64,000 nucleotides of DNA. It comes from Lachnospiraceae bacterium KM106-2. Lineage in GTDB: Bacteria > Bacillota > Clostridia > Lachnospirales > Lachnospiraceae. A model generated the notes under the pieces. The model was given only the letters and a program-made list of their open reading frames with translations. It had not been told where the DNA came from and did no database searches. Shown piece by piece: positions 25,817 through 35,326 of this stretch (position 1 is its first letter; each line of letters opens with the position of its first letter). Position numbers and translations under genes: made by a program. The stretch covers positions 813,960 through 877,959 of the forward strand of contig AP018794.1 in NCBI GenBank assembly GCA_009731425.1, given 5' to 3'.

Positions 25817-27124
25817 ATGATTTGGGGAAAGGAAGAAACCTTGCCTAGAAATGAGATCGAACAGATTCAGCTGATACGGCTGAAAAATACGATTCAGAGA
25901 GTGTACGAGCAGGTAGAACCTTACCGGAAGAAGATGGAGAAACAGGGAATTAAGCCATCTGATATAAAAGCGTTAAAAGATTTAGAGAAGCTGCCATTTA
26001 CCTATAAATCAGACTTACGAGATCACTATCCATTTGGCTTATTTGCAGTACCGAAAGAGAAGTTGGTTCGAATTCATGCATCCAGTGGAACAACAGGCAA
26101 ACCTACGGTGGTAGGGTATACAAGAAATGATCTGAATAACTGGTCAGATTTAGTATCTAGGATTGCTTGCCTTGGCGGAGCAAGTGATCAGGATATTGCG
26201 CAGATCTGTTTCGGCTATGGAATGTTTACCGGAGCATTAGGATTACATTATGGATTAGAGCGGATTGGAGCTGCTGTATGTCCTACTTCGACTGGAAACA
26301 CAAAAAAACAAATCATGTACATGAAAGATTTTGAAACAACGTTACTTGTTGCAACCCCCTCTTATGCGTTACATATTGGTGAAGTCGCAAGAGAGATGGG
26401 ACTTGAGCCGGCGAAAGATCTCTATGTGAAGATCGGCTTATTTGGTGGAGAAGGAATGACGGAAGGAATGCGTCAAGAGATGTATCAGATGTGGGGATCT
26501 GATATGAAAGTTACGCAGAATTATGGAATGAGCGAACTTATGGGACCAGGTGTATCAGGAGAATGCCTTAGTTTATGTGGTATGCATGTAAATGAAGATC
26601 ATTTTATCCCTGAAATTATCGATCCTGTGACTGAAGAGGTTCTGCCACCTGGTGAAAAGGGAGAGTTAGTCATTACTTGCTTAACGAAGGAAGCACTGCC
26701 ATTGATCCGTTATCGAACAAAGGATATAACGAGACTGTTTTATGAGCCTTGCAGCTGTGGTCGTACAACGGTCAGAATGGAGAATTTAAGTGGCAGAAGT
26801 GATGATATGCTGATCATCCGAGGGGTAAATGTCTTTCCGACTCAGATTGAAGAGGTATTACTAGCGATTGAAGAGGCTGCGCCACATTATGAGATCATAG
26901 TGGATCGAAAGGGACACTTAGATCATTTAGAGGTAAAAGTTGAGTTAAAGCAACAATACTTTACAGATTCTTATGAACACCTTCATGAGATCAAAATGAA
27001 AATACATAAACGATTACAGATGATGCTTGGACTGGATGCGAAGGTAAGTTTAGCAGCTCCAAATAGTATGCAGCGATTTGAGGGAAAAGCTAAACGGGTT
27101 ACGGATCTGAGAAACCTGAAATAA
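25817..27124 (+). CDS. paaK: Phenylacetate-CoA ligase, copy 1
   Basis: ANL enzyme interconverting arylacetates and their CoA thioesters, 435 residues. It has the phosphate loop ASSGTTGKPTVVGYT, the QNYGMSELMGPG motif, a CSCGRT segment and a C-terminal adenylation domain (RGVNVFPTQIEE). AAAGGAG lies 8 bases before ATG 25817. In this operon it probably runs in the ATP-forming direction, turning arylacetyl-CoA made by the oxidoreductase into free arylacetate plus ATP, as proposed for amino-acid-fermenting archaea and clostridia; direction is inference. Confidence 0.92.
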   Translation: MIWGKEETLPRNEIEQIQLIRLKNTIQRVYEQVEPYRKKMEKQGIKPSDIKALKDLEKLPFTYKSDLRDHYPFGLFAVPKEKLVRIHASSGTTGKPTVVGYTRNDLNNWSDLVSRIACLGGASDQDIAQICFGYGMFTGALGLHYGLERIGAAVCPTSTGNTKKQIMYMKDFETTLLVATPSYALHIGEVAREMGLEPAKDLYVKIGLFGGEGMTEGMRQEMYQMWGSDMKVTQNYGMSELMGPGVSGECLSLCGMHVNEDHFIPEIIDPVTEEVLPPGEKGELVITCLTKEALPLIRYRTKDITRLFYEPCSCGRTTVRMENLSGRSDDMLIIRGVNVFPTQIEEVLLAIEEAAPHYEIIVDRKGHLDHLEVKVELKQQYFTDSYEHLHEIKMKIHKRLQMMLGLDAKVSLAAPNSMQRFEGKAKRVTDLRNLK

Positions 27125-27154
27125 GGATAGGTTCAATTAGGAAGGATGTTATGG

Positions 27155-28894
27155 ATGGAAGAGAAAGTAATCATGTTGGGAAATGAGGCCATCGCCAGAG
27201 GGGCTTATGAAGCGGGGGTGAGTGTAAGTGCTGCTTATCCTGGAACGCCAAGTACCGAGATCAGTGAAAATCTTATCCAGTATACGAATATTTATGCAGA
27301 GTGGTCTCCTAATGAGAAAGTCGCGCTTGAGGTTGCAATCGGAGCCAGCTTAAGCGGAGTTAGAAGTATGGCATGTATGAAACATGTAGGCGTCAATGTG
27401 GCCAGTGATCCTCTTTATACAGCATCTTATTGTGGGGTGAATGGAGGCCTCGTTGTAGTTGCAGCAGATGATCCTGGACTTTATAGTTCACAGAATGAAC
27501 AGGATACTAGAATGATAGCCAGATCTGCACATTTACCGGTATTAGAGCCAAGTGATTGTGAGGAAGCGAAAGAATATATGAAGGAAGCCTTTACGATCAG
27601 CGAAACCTATGATACGCCGGTAATTTTACGAACGACTACAAGATTATCTCATTCGCACGGCATCGTAAAGCTATCAGAGCCAAAAGAGAAGGTAGCGTAT
27701 CCTTATGAAAAAAATGCGGCAAAATACGTTATGGCACCAGCAATTGCAAAGCTAAGACATTTAAAAGTAGAGGAACGAGAGAAGCGTTTAGCTGAGGAGA
27801 GTTCTTCCTTTATGATCAATCAGATTGAATGGGGAGATACTAATATCGGTGTGATCACATCGGGAATGGCCTATCAGTATGTAAAGGAAGCACTTCCTGA
27901 TGTCAGCATCTTAAAGCTTGGCATGGTAAATCCATTGCCAAAAGAGATGATCTTAAAGTTTGCGATGAAGGTGAAACGGCTTATCGTGATTGAAGAGTTA
28001 GAGCCGGTGATGGAAGAACAGATTGCATCTTGGGGGATCCAAGTGGAAGGAAAAGAGCTCTTTACTATTCAAGGTGAGTACAGTGCCAATATGATAAGAG
28101 AGGCAGTTTTAAAGGAGAACCTGAATCTAAGAGTTCCTAAGAATGCAGTGAATCGTCCGCCGATCCTCTGCCCGGGGTGTCCTCATCGTAGCGTATTTAC
28201 GGTACTGCATCAATTAAAAGTACATGCGGCAGGAGATATCGGATGTTACACGCTTGGTGCGGTTCCTCCGTTAAATGTTGTGGATAGTGTCATCTGTATG
28301 GGTGCAAGTATCAGTACCCTGCACGGAATGGAGAAGGCTAGAGGAAAAGAATATATCAAAGACTGGGTTGCACTCATTGGTGATTCTACTTTCTTACATA
28401 CCGGAATTAACTCCTTGATGAATATGGTCTATAACAAATCAAGTGCAACGGTGATCATCATGGATAATTCTACAACAGGAATGACAGGCCATCAAGATCA
28501 TGCGGGAACAGGATTAACGCTGATGAAGGATAAGACCAATGCCATATCGTTATTAAAATTATGCAGATCGTTAGGAATCGAGCATGTGATGGAGATCAAT
28601 GCATTTGACATTAAGAAGTTAAAGGCGACGATCATAGAAGAACTAAAGAGGGATGAGCTATCGGTGATCATTACGAAATCCCCTTGTGTGATGTTAAAGA
28701 AGTCCATCGTGCCTTATCATTATACGATACAGAAAGATCATTGTAAGAGCTGTCTTTCTTGCATGATACCGGGCTGTCCGGCAATTTCCAAAGATTCAGA
28801 TGGCAATCCTAAAATTCATGTAGCGCTGTGTACGGGTTGCGGTTTATGTGAGCAGTTATGTCATTTTCAGGCTATTATAAAAGAGGAGGGGTAG
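27155..28894 (+). CDS. iorA: Indolepyruvate ferredoxin oxidoreductase, alpha subunit
   Basis: Oxidative decarboxylation of arylpyruvates to arylacetyl-CoA with reduction of ferredoxin, 579 residues. Domain order: Pyr-type domain starting near AAYPGTPSTEIS, the transketolase-like domain II, the thiamine diphosphate domain with GDSTFLHTGINS and DNSTTGMTG, then two [4Fe-4S] clusters, CKSCLSCMIPGCP and CTGCGLCEQLC, at the C terminus. ATG 27155 has AGGAAGG at a good distance; ATG 27146 lies directly on that site. It works with IorB, encoded immediately downstream. Confidence 0.95.
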   Translation: MEEKVIMLGNEAIARGAYEAGVSVSAAYPGTPSTEISENLIQYTNIYAEWSPNEKVALEVAIGASLSGVRSMACMKHVGVNVASDPLYTASYCGVNGGLVVVAADDPGLYSSQNEQDTRMIARSAHLPVLEPSDCEEAKEYMKEAFTISETYDTPVILRTTTRLSHSHGIVKLSEPKEKVAYPYEKNAAKYVMAPAIAKLRHLKVEEREKRLAEESSSFMINQIEWGDTNIGVITSGMAYQYVKEALPDVSILKLGMVNPLPKEMILKFAMKVKRLIVIEELEPVMEEQIASWGIQVEGKELFTIQGEYSANMIREAVLKENLNLRVPKNAVNRPPILCPGCPHRSVFTVLHQLKVHAAGDIGCYTLGAVPPLNVVDSVICMGASISTLHGMEKARGKEYIKDWVALIGDSTFLHTGINSLMNMVYNKSSATVIIMDNSTTGMTGHQDHAGTGLTLMKDKTNAISLLKLCRSLGIEHVMEINAFDIKKLKATIIEELKRDELSVIITKSPCVMLKKSIVPYHYTIQKDHCKSCLSCMIPGCPAISKDSDGNPKIHVALCTGCGLCEQLCHFQAIIKEEG

Positions 28895-28895
28895 T

Positions 28896-29486
28896 ATGGA
28901 TACCAAGAATATCATGATCGTAGGAGTTGGAGGACAAGGTACCTTACTTACCAGTCGTGTATTAGGGCAAGTAGCGCTGAAACAGGGATACGACGTAAAA
29001 TTGAGTGAAGTGCATGGAATGGCACAGCGAGGCGGAAGTGTGGTTACTTATGTCCGTTATGGAACGAAAGTATATGAGCCGATCGTGGAAGAAGGACAAG
29101 CGGATGTTTTAATTGCATTTGAACGTCTGGAAGCATATCGATATGCTCATTTTTTGAAGAAAGATGGAATACTACTATTAAATGATGTCAGAATTGATCC
29201 GATGCCTGTCATCATAGGTGCAGCAGAGTATCCGGAACAAATCGTAGAGGAACTTTCAAACGAATGTCGAGTAATAGCGGTAGATGCAGTAAAGGAAGCA
29301 AGAGCACTTGGAAATGAAAAAGTATTTAATACGTTAATATTAGGAATTTTAGCTAATTATCTTACTTTTGATGAGAAAGTCTGGATTGCAGAGCTTACAG
29401 AAACTGTGCCGGAAAAAACAATACAGATTAATCAAAAGGCATTTAAGAAAGGTTTCGAATTGGCGAAAAAGGAGGTATGTAAATGA
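28896..29486 (+). CDS. iorB: Indolepyruvate ferredoxin oxidoreductase, beta subunit
   Basis: Gamma-type domain of the 2-oxoacid:ferredoxin oxidoreductases, 196 residues, starting with IMIVGVGGQGTLLTSRVLG and carrying the HGMAQRGGSVVTYVRYG motif typical of IorB. Starts 2 bases after iorA behind AGGAGGGG and overlaps the next ACT gene by 4 bases, so stoichiometric expression with iorA is expected. Confidence 0.95.
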   Translation: MDTKNIMIVGVGGQGTLLTSRVLGQVALKQGYDVKLSEVHGMAQRGGSVVTYVRYGTKVYEPIVEEGQADVLIAFERLEAYRYAHFLKKDGILLLNDVRIDPMPVIIGAAEYPEQIVEELSNECRVIAVDAVKEARALGNEKVFNTLILGILANYLTFDEKVWIAELTETVPEKTIQINQKAFKKGFELAKKEVCK

Positions 29487-29893
29487 TTTTACAATTATCT
29501 ATTTTTGTAGAGAATCAGGTTGGTAGTCTGGCGAAAGTAACGAAGATGCTTGGAGACGCTAGCATTAATATTCGTGCCATCTCAGTATATGATACACCTG
29601 ATTTTAGTATTTTGCGTTTAATTCTTGATGATGCACTGCGTGCGGAGAACTTGTTAAGAGACAGCGGATTTACCGTAAAGGTTACGAATGTGCTTGGATT
29701 ACAGCTGGTAGATGAGCCGGGATACTTAAGCAAAGTGCTTTCTTTATTTGTAGAAAAGGATTTAAGTGTTAATTACATTTATTCCTGCATATTGAATGAT
29801 AGTAAGCAACCTATTCTCGTCGTCAATGTGGCAGAAACATTGATGGCGAAAAAGATCTGTGAGGAAAATGGAATCGATATGGTTTGCGAGTAA
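29483..29893 (+). CDS. Tandem ACT-domain protein, copy 1
   Basis: Two ACT domains and nothing else, 136 residues: residues about 3-65 (LSIFVENQVGSLAKVTKMLG) and 70-134 (VDEPGYLSKVLSLFVEKDLS). ACT domains bind amino acids and regulate metabolism. Overlapping iorB by ATGA and lying before the second paaK, it is likely to sense an aromatic amino acid or a related acid and adjust this operon's enzymes. The target is not known from sequence. Confidence 0.88.
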   Translation: MILQLSIFVENQVGSLAKVTKMLGDASINIRAISVYDTPDFSILRLILDDALRAENLLRDSGFTVKVTNVLGLQLVDEPGYLSKVLSLFVEKDLSVNYIYSCILNDSKQPILVVNVAETLMAKKICEENGIDMVCE

Positions 29894-29906
29894 GGAGGCA
29901 TTCGGA

Positions 29907-31205
29907 ATGATTTGGAATGAAGCGAAAGAGTGCATGAGCAGAGATGAAATCGCTAACTTACAAAGCGCACGATTACGAAAGATGGTTTCGAGAGTGTATC
30001 ATAATGTAGAATTCTACCGTAAAAAGATGCAAGAACTTGGAATTGAACCCGGAGATGTTAAAGGTATCGAGGATTTATCCAAACTTCCCTTTACGACAAA
30101 AGAGGATCTTCGTGAAAATTATCCTTTTGGATTATTTGCTATACCAGAATCGCAGGTAGTGAGGATCCATGCTTCTAGTGGAACGACAGGATCCCCTACC
30201 GTAGTAGGGTATTCAAGAAAAGACATTAATATCTGGCAGGAATGCGTTGCAAGAGTTCTTGCTATGGCAGGAGTAGAGCCAAAAGATAAAATACAAGTTT
30301 CCTATGGATATGGACTCTTTACTGGAGGTCTAGGTCTGCATTATGGTGCAGAGAATCTTGGTGCAACGGTAGTACCCATGTCAAGTGGAAATACCAAAAA
30401 GCAGATTCGAATGATGCGTGATCTGGGATGCAGTGCGATTGCCTGTACCCCATCCTATTTACTACATATTGCGGAAGTAATGGAAGAAGAAAAGGTTCAA
30501 AATGATATTAAGTTAAAATGTGCGATCCTTGGAGGAGAGCCTTGGACCGATCAGATGCGTGATGACATTGAGAGAAAACTCCATATTAAGTCACATGATA
30601 TCTATGGATTATGTGAAGTAATGGGACCTGGTGTGGCAGCAGACTGCAGTTATCATCAGGGGTTGCATGTGTATGAAGATCATTTTATTCCAGAGATCAT
30701 CAATCCGAATACTTTGGAAGCTTGCAGCGAGGGAGAGGTCGGAGAGTTAGTATTTACAACCATCACCAAAGAGGCATTGCCATTATTTCGCTATCGGACA
30801 AAAGACCTCACTCATATTTCTTATGAGAAATGCGCTTGTGGAAGGACGCTAGCCAGAATTGGACGATGTATGGGAAGAACCGATGACATGCTTGTTATTC
30901 GTGGTGTAAATGTATTCCCGTCGCAAGTAGAGGCAGCATTATTAGAGATGGGAGAGACCTCGCCGCATTATCTTCTTATTGTGGACCGAAAGAACAATCT
31001 GGATACGCTAGAGGTATTAGTAGAGGTTGAAGATCGATTTTTCTCAGATGAGATCCGAAAATTAGAGGATTTGACGGTTAAGATCAGCAAGTCATTGGAG
31101 AGTGCCCTGGGTCTTGTTGTTAAGGTAAAGCTGGTAGAACCAAAGACGATTGAGCGAAGTGAAGGAAAGTCAAAGCATGTTATCGATAAGCGAAACTTGG
31201 TATAG
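29907..31205 (+). CDS. paaK: Phenylacetate-CoA ligase, copy 2
   Basis: 432 residues, alignable with copy 1 over its length: ASSGTTGSPTVVGYS, the IYGLCEVMGPG equivalent of QNYGMSELMGPG, CACGRT and RGVNVFPSQVE. TAAGGAGG lies before ATG 29907, and both paralogs begin M-I-W. The two ligases bracket iorAB and ACT copy 1, which suggests different preferences such as phenylacetyl, hydroxyphenylacetyl or indoleacetyl groups. Confidence 0.92.
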   Translation: MIWNEAKECMSRDEIANLQSARLRKMVSRVYHNVEFYRKKMQELGIEPGDVKGIEDLSKLPFTTKEDLRENYPFGLFAIPESQVVRIHASSGTTGSPTVVGYSRKDINIWQECVARVLAMAGVEPKDKIQVSYGYGLFTGGLGLHYGAENLGATVVPMSSGNTKKQIRMMRDLGCSAIACTPSYLLHIAEVMEEEKVQNDIKLKCAILGGEPWTDQMRDDIERKLHIKSHDIYGLCEVMGPGVAADCSYHQGLHVYEDHFIPEIINPNTLEACSEGEVGELVFTTITKEALPLFRYRTKDLTHISYEKCACGRTLARIGRCMGRTDDMLVIRGVNVFPSQVEAALLEMGETSPHYLLIVDRKNNLDTLEVLVEVEDRFFSDEIRKLEDLTVKISKSLESALGLVVKVKLVEPKTIERSEGKSKHVIDKRNLV

Positions 31206-31216
31206 GAGGAGAGTTT

Positions 31217-31621
31217 ATGTCGATGAAACAATTATCGGTCTTTTTGGAGAATCGAGAAGGCAGAATCGAAAGAGTTACAGAAATCCTAAAAAAAGCAGAA
31301 ATCAATATTATTTCATTTAGTCTGGCAGATACATCAGAATATGGGGTTCTAAGGCTGTTGGTATCAGATCCGAAGCGTGCAAAAGAATATCTAAAGGAAG
31401 AAGAGTTCTCGGCTATCTTAACGGATGTTACGGTGGTTTGTCTACCTAATGAACCCGGCAAATTACATGAGTTATTGTTGCTATTATTACAGGATGGCTT
31501 AAGTATTGAATATATGTATGGAGCTTCTAATAATGATCAGCCAGCAGTTGTATTAAAAGTAAGGGAAAATGAAGAGGCGGAAAAGATATTAGAGCATGCG
31601 GGCTATTCTTTATGTGAGTAG
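31217..31621 (+). CDS. Tandem ACT-domain protein, copy 2
   Basis: 134 residues, two ACT domains (LSVFLENREGRIERVTEIL near the N terminus; LPNEPGKLHELLLLLLQDG from about residue 76). It follows paaK copy 2 just as copy 1 follows iorB. Each half of the operon thus ends in an ACT pair, which argues that the sensor was duplicated along with the ligase. Confidence 0.87.
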   Translation: MSMKQLSVFLENREGRIERVTEILKKAEINIISFSLADTSEYGVLRLLVSDPKRAKEYLKEEEFSAILTDVTVVCLPNEPGKLHELLLLLLQDGLSIEYMYGASNNDQPAVVLKVRENEEAEKILEHAGYSLCE

Positions 31622-31690
31622 GATAGGATCAATTCATCATTTATGGATTCCAACATACAATAAAACGAGCAGATAGAAGGAGGCGTTCGT

Positions 31691-32239
31691 TTGAAGGCCA
31701 ATCATATCATGAGGGGAGCTATTTATTGTATTCTGGGAATCTTACTCCTTTATGCCATCTTTCCCTTTACAAGATTTTATTTTAATAAGCCAATTTATGT
31801 TCCATTCTTCAGACGGCTGAATGTCTCAGATGAACTGGTTTTAATTAAAGGAGAGCATAAACGAATCTATCCATTTGGTTATCATAAAGATGTTAGTTAT
31901 CGTTCCTTAGATTTTAAAGTTGCTTCGGTGTGGATCACCGGAAGGGTAAATGCCTATCGAGTCGGGACGACGGTGATCCAGGTGAAGTTTGACGGTGAGG
32001 TTGAAAAATGTAAAGTGACAGTGATCGATATCAGTAATTCTTCTTTGACTCTAAAAAGAGGGGAAGAGAAGACGATCAGCATAAAAGGTACCGATGCTTC
32101 GGTGTCTTATGAGAGTGATGATGAGAATATTGCTACGGTTTCTGAACAAGGAACGATCGTTGGAATAAAAGCAGGGGAGACTACAGTCACGGCCAAGGTG
32201 TTGGGAAGAAAATTAAAATGTGAGGTGAAAGTAGAATAG
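31691..32239 (+). CDS. Membrane-anchored protein with a bacterial Ig-like (Big_2) domain
   Basis: 182 residues. An N-terminal membrane anchor (about 8-26) is followed by an extracellular part whose last 75 residues resemble a Big_2 immunoglobulin-like domain: SLTLKRGEEKTI..., SDDENIATVSEQGTIVGIKAGETTVTA. Such domains support cell-surface adhesion or spacing. The start is TTG behind AAGGAGG. I cannot name a specific partner; the next gene is a D-Ala-D-Ala carboxypeptidase. Confidence 0.72.
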   Translation: MKANHIMRGAIYCILGILLLYAIFPFTRFYFNKPIYVPFFRRLNVSDELVLIKGEHKRIYPFGYHKDVSYRSLDFKVASVWITGRVNAYRVGTTVIQVKFDGEVEKCKVTVIDISNSSLTLKRGEEKTISIKGTDASVSYESDDENIATVSEQGTIVGIKAGETTVTAKVLGRKLKCEVKVE

Positions 32240-32305
32240 ATTGTCATAATTTTTGATTGTCCTTATTAGAATAGTAACAATAGGACGAAAGTACGGAGTT
32301 GTCGT

Positions 32306-33547
32306 ATGAAAAAAATTATATCTTTGATCATTGCAGTCATTCTATGTATGAATGTCATCTCTTACGATGTTTTGGCAACGGACACAACGCCAAGTGAAGG
32401 GAAGGAACAAACAACAGAGGAGAATAACACAAGTGGTGAACAATCCTCCGGTGGAGACAGTATGGGAATTACAGCGAAATCAGCAGTATTAATGGAGGGT
32501 TCCACGGGAAAGATCATCTACCAGAAAGATAAGGATATGAAACTGAATCCAGCTAGTATTACAAAAATCATGACTTTATTATTGATTTTCGAAGCAATTG
32601 ATGGTGGTAAGATCAAAATGGGCGACAAAGTTTCAGTAAGTGAGCATGCCGCAAGTATGGGTGGATCACAAGTATTTTTAGAGCCAAATGAAACGCAAAC
32701 AGTTGATACGATGTTAAAGTGCATTAGTATTGCTAGTGCCAATGATGCTTGTGTCGCTATGGCTGAAAAGGTTGCTGGCAGTGAGGCGGAATTCGTATCA
32801 CGGATGAACAAAAAGGCCAAAGAACTTGGTATGAATAATACTAATTTCGTAAATTGTTGTGGTCTGGACGCAAATAATCATTATACGACTGCAAATGATG
32901 TTGCGATCATGTCACGGGAACTGATCACGAAGTATCCACAGATATCGGACTATTCAACTGTCTGGATGGATAAATTCACACATGTCACGAAAAAGGGTGA
33001 GACGGAATTTGGCTTAACCAATACCAATAAATTAGTTCGATTCTATGATGGCATTACAGGGTTAAAGACAGGATCAACTTCAAAAGCAAAATATTGTCTA
33101 AGTGCAACGGCGAAACGAAATGGAATGAATCTGATTGCGGTAGTAATGTCGGCGCCAGAGCCAAAGACTCGTTTTGCGGAAGCAGCGAAATTATTGGATT
33201 ATGGTTTTGCAAATTGTACTTTATATGCCGATGATTTCAAGAATTTAAAAATAGATCCTGCTGTTGTAGTAGGTGGTGTGAAGGAATCCATTAATGGAAA
33301 GCCAGGGGATGCTTTTAATTATATGTGTCTGAATGGTGAGGACACGACAAAGATCCAACGTAAGGTAAAAATGAAGGAAAATCTAACAGCACCAGTGAAA
33401 ATCAATCAAGAGATTGGAACGATCAGTTACTATTATGAAGGAAAACAGATTGGTAAAATCCCGATTGTAGCAGCAGAGACGATCAGGCAAGCGAAATATG
33501 GAGATTCTTTTATCCGATGTCTGAATAAGTTTTTCATTATCCATTAA
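32306..33547 (+). CDS. D-alanyl-D-alanine carboxypeptidase (penicillin-binding protein 5 family), copy 1
   Basis: Serine peptidase trimming the terminal D-Ala from peptidoglycan stem peptides, 413 residues. It has a signal peptide (about 1-25), a Ser/Thr/Glu-rich linker (about 26-50), and the active-site motifs SITK (SxxK), SAN (SxN) in SIASANDACV and KTG in GLKTGSTSK. The C-terminal PBP5-type beta domain follows (about 300-400). S11-family DacF is the nearest named group. A second family member lies at 51177. Confidence 0.92.
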   Translation: MKKIISLIIAVILCMNVISYDVLATDTTPSEGKEQTTEENNTSGEQSSGGDSMGITAKSAVLMEGSTGKIIYQKDKDMKLNPASITKIMTLLLIFEAIDGGKIKMGDKVSVSEHAASMGGSQVFLEPNETQTVDTMLKCISIASANDACVAMAEKVAGSEAEFVSRMNKKAKELGMNNTNFVNCCGLDANNHYTTANDVAIMSRELITKYPQISDYSTVWMDKFTHVTKKGETEFGLTNTNKLVRFYDGITGLKTGSTSKAKYCLSATAKRNGMNLIAVVMSAPEPKTRFAEAAKLLDYGFANCTLYADDFKNLKIDPAVVVGGVKESINGKPGDAFNYMCLNGEDTTKIQRKVKMKENLTAPVKINQEIGTISYYYEGKQIGKIPIVAAETIRQAKYGDSFIRCLNKFFIIH

Positions 33548-33574
33548 GGAATTAGTGAGTTTGTAAAGAAGTGA

Positions 33575-33608
33575 AAAGATCCTGCTCTTTATTGAGTAGG
33601 ATCTTTTT
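33575..33608. terminator. Bidirectional terminator between the carboxypeptidase and the amidohydrolase
   Basis: AAAGATCCTGCTC / GAGTAGGATCTTT with a 6-base loop; it overlaps the 3' end of the - strand gene. Confidence 0.87.
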
Positions 33609-35238
33609 GATAGATGGCAGTTCCTTCTTTATAGGTGGCGAGAATTTGGATCTCTTTTAGATGCTCTTTTTGTACTTCAAGAGGATTTTCTTTTAATAAG
33701 ACAAAATCGGCTAATTTTCCTTTGGTGAGAGTACCTTTTTTGTCTTCTTCAAAGATCTGATAGGCACCATTGATTGTAGCGCATTTTAGTGCGTCCATGA
33801 CGGAGACACACTCATTTTCACCTAAGATCCGTCCGCGATAGGTTTTTCGATTAACGGCATTATGGATCGATAAAAGCATGTTGGGCATCACAACAGGAGT
33901 ATCTTGGTGAAAGGTTGCATTCATCCCTTTTAAAAGGGTGGAACGAAGCGGACTGATGCGCTGTGCACGTTCGGGACCAAGAATTGACTCATAATGAGCA
34001 TCTCCCCAGTAATATATATGATCTAGAAAATAAGATGGCATCATTCCGATCTCTTTCATCTTATCCAGTTGATCAAGACGGACGGTTTGCGCATGGATCA
34101 TGACAGGGCGTAGATCATGTGGGTTTTGGGTATCTGCTAATGCCTTTTGGTAGGCAGTAATATATTGTTCGCAGGCGGCATCTCCATTACAGTGGGCATT
34201 GATCTGCCAATCGTGCTCGATACAGGTTTTGCATTTTTCATAGATTTCTTCGTCTTTTTGTGTTGGAAAGCCACAGTAATCTTTGCCTTGATGTTCTGGT
34301 GGTACATAATAAGGCTTGCTAAGCCATGCCGTCTTCCCTTGAGGAGAACCATCTAAAAAGGTTTTGTACCCAGCAATTCGATAGTGGTTGTGATAGTCTC
34401 TGGATTCATATGGATTAAAATCACCGAGGAGTTCTTGTGCATTCTGATCGGAAATATAGGAGACGACATCTAAGGATAGCAGATGATTGTTTGCGGCATA
34501 TTGTAAGAGTTCGTATTCCTTTTTACCGGTTCTGGCATCTTGGCAGGTTGCAATGCCATTAGACGAATAAATGTGACAAGCTTCTTTGATCAAGCTAAGA
34601 ACTTGTTCTACAGATGGTACTGAAATTTTTGAAGAAACCGTAGGAGTGAGCCAAGCTTGCTCTTTGATCACACCATTTGCGGTAACACCATCGGCTTCCA
34701 ATTCGACTTCACCACCTTGTGGCACTGTAAAATCGTCGCCGCCATAGCCGACTAAAGAAAGGGCTAGGGTATTTAATACGGCGATATGACCGGAGATATG
34801 CATCACACAGACTGGACATGAGTTTGAGATTTCATCGAGTTCATGTCTTGTAAGAGATCCTTCATCCGTTAAAGAAAGAGGATCATATCCCGTTGCTAAC
34901 AGCCATTCACCCTCCGCAGGCGGCTTTTCAACTAGCCGTTGCTTGCATTTTGCGATAATATCTGCAATTGTTTTACAAGAACCGACCGGAGGGCCGGAGA
35001 CATTCACCATAAGAAGCTGATATGCTAAGGAAGTGATGTGAGAGTGGGGATCAATAAAGGCGGGCAAGATACAACAGCCGTTCATATCATGACAGATAGT
35101 TGAAGAATCGTTGTGTCCTGCTAGATCTGACTCCCTTCCAACCCATTTTATGATTCCATCTTCAACTAACATGGAATCTGCAAATGGATTGGAATCATCC
35201 ATGGTAAGTATTTTTGCATTATAAAAAATCTGTTTCAT
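33589..35238 (-). CDS. YtcJ-like metal-dependent amidohydrolase
   Basis: 549 residues of the amidohydrolase superfamily, YtcJ/LAF3-like branch (Amidohydro_3). It shows the N-terminal metal motif IDPHSHI, HISGH, HCNGDAA and HAQTVRLD, and a C-terminal region AKL..DFVLLKENPL typical of the small beta domain. Natural substrates of this branch are mostly unknown. The GAAAGGTAGAG before ATG 35238 argues against the in-frame start at 35271. It is convergent with the carboxypeptidase and diverges from the phosphoesterase. Confidence 0.88.
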   Translation of the reverse strand: MKQIFYNAKILTMDDSNPFADSMLVEDGIIKWVGRESDLAGHNDSSTICHDMNGCCILPAFIDPHSHITSLAYQLLMVNVSGPPVGSCKTIADIIAKCKQRLVEKPPAEGEWLLATGYDPLSLTDEGSLTRHELDEISNSCPVCVMHISGHIAVLNTLALSLVGYGGDDFTVPQGGEVELEADGVTANGVIKEQAWLTPTVSSKISVPSVEQVLSLIKEACHIYSSNGIATCQDARTGKKEYELLQYAANNHLLSLDVVSYISDQNAQELLGDFNPYESRDYHNHYRIAGYKTFLDGSPQGKTAWLSKPYYVPPEHQGKDYCGFPTQKDEEIYEKCKTCIEHDWQINAHCNGDAACEQYITAYQKALADTQNPHDLRPVMIHAQTVRLDQLDKMKEIGMMPSYFLDHIYYWGDAHYESILGPERAQRISPLRSTLLKGMNATFHQDTPVVMPNMLLSIHNAVNRKTYRGRILGENECVSVMDALKCATINGAYQIFEEDKKGTLTKGKLADFVLLKENPLEVQKEHLKEIQILATYKEGTAIYQKDPTQ

Positions 35239-35326
35239 GACTCTACCTTTCCTGTAGTAATATATTGACATATTTCTCTGCTTTCGTTATAGTTAGGAAA
35301 GTATTGATGAAGAAAAAGGAGCTTAT

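Noticed and set aside
34147..34356. 69-codon + strand frame inside the amidohydrolase
   Set aside because: Shadow of the - strand gene. It has no promoter or ribosome binding site.
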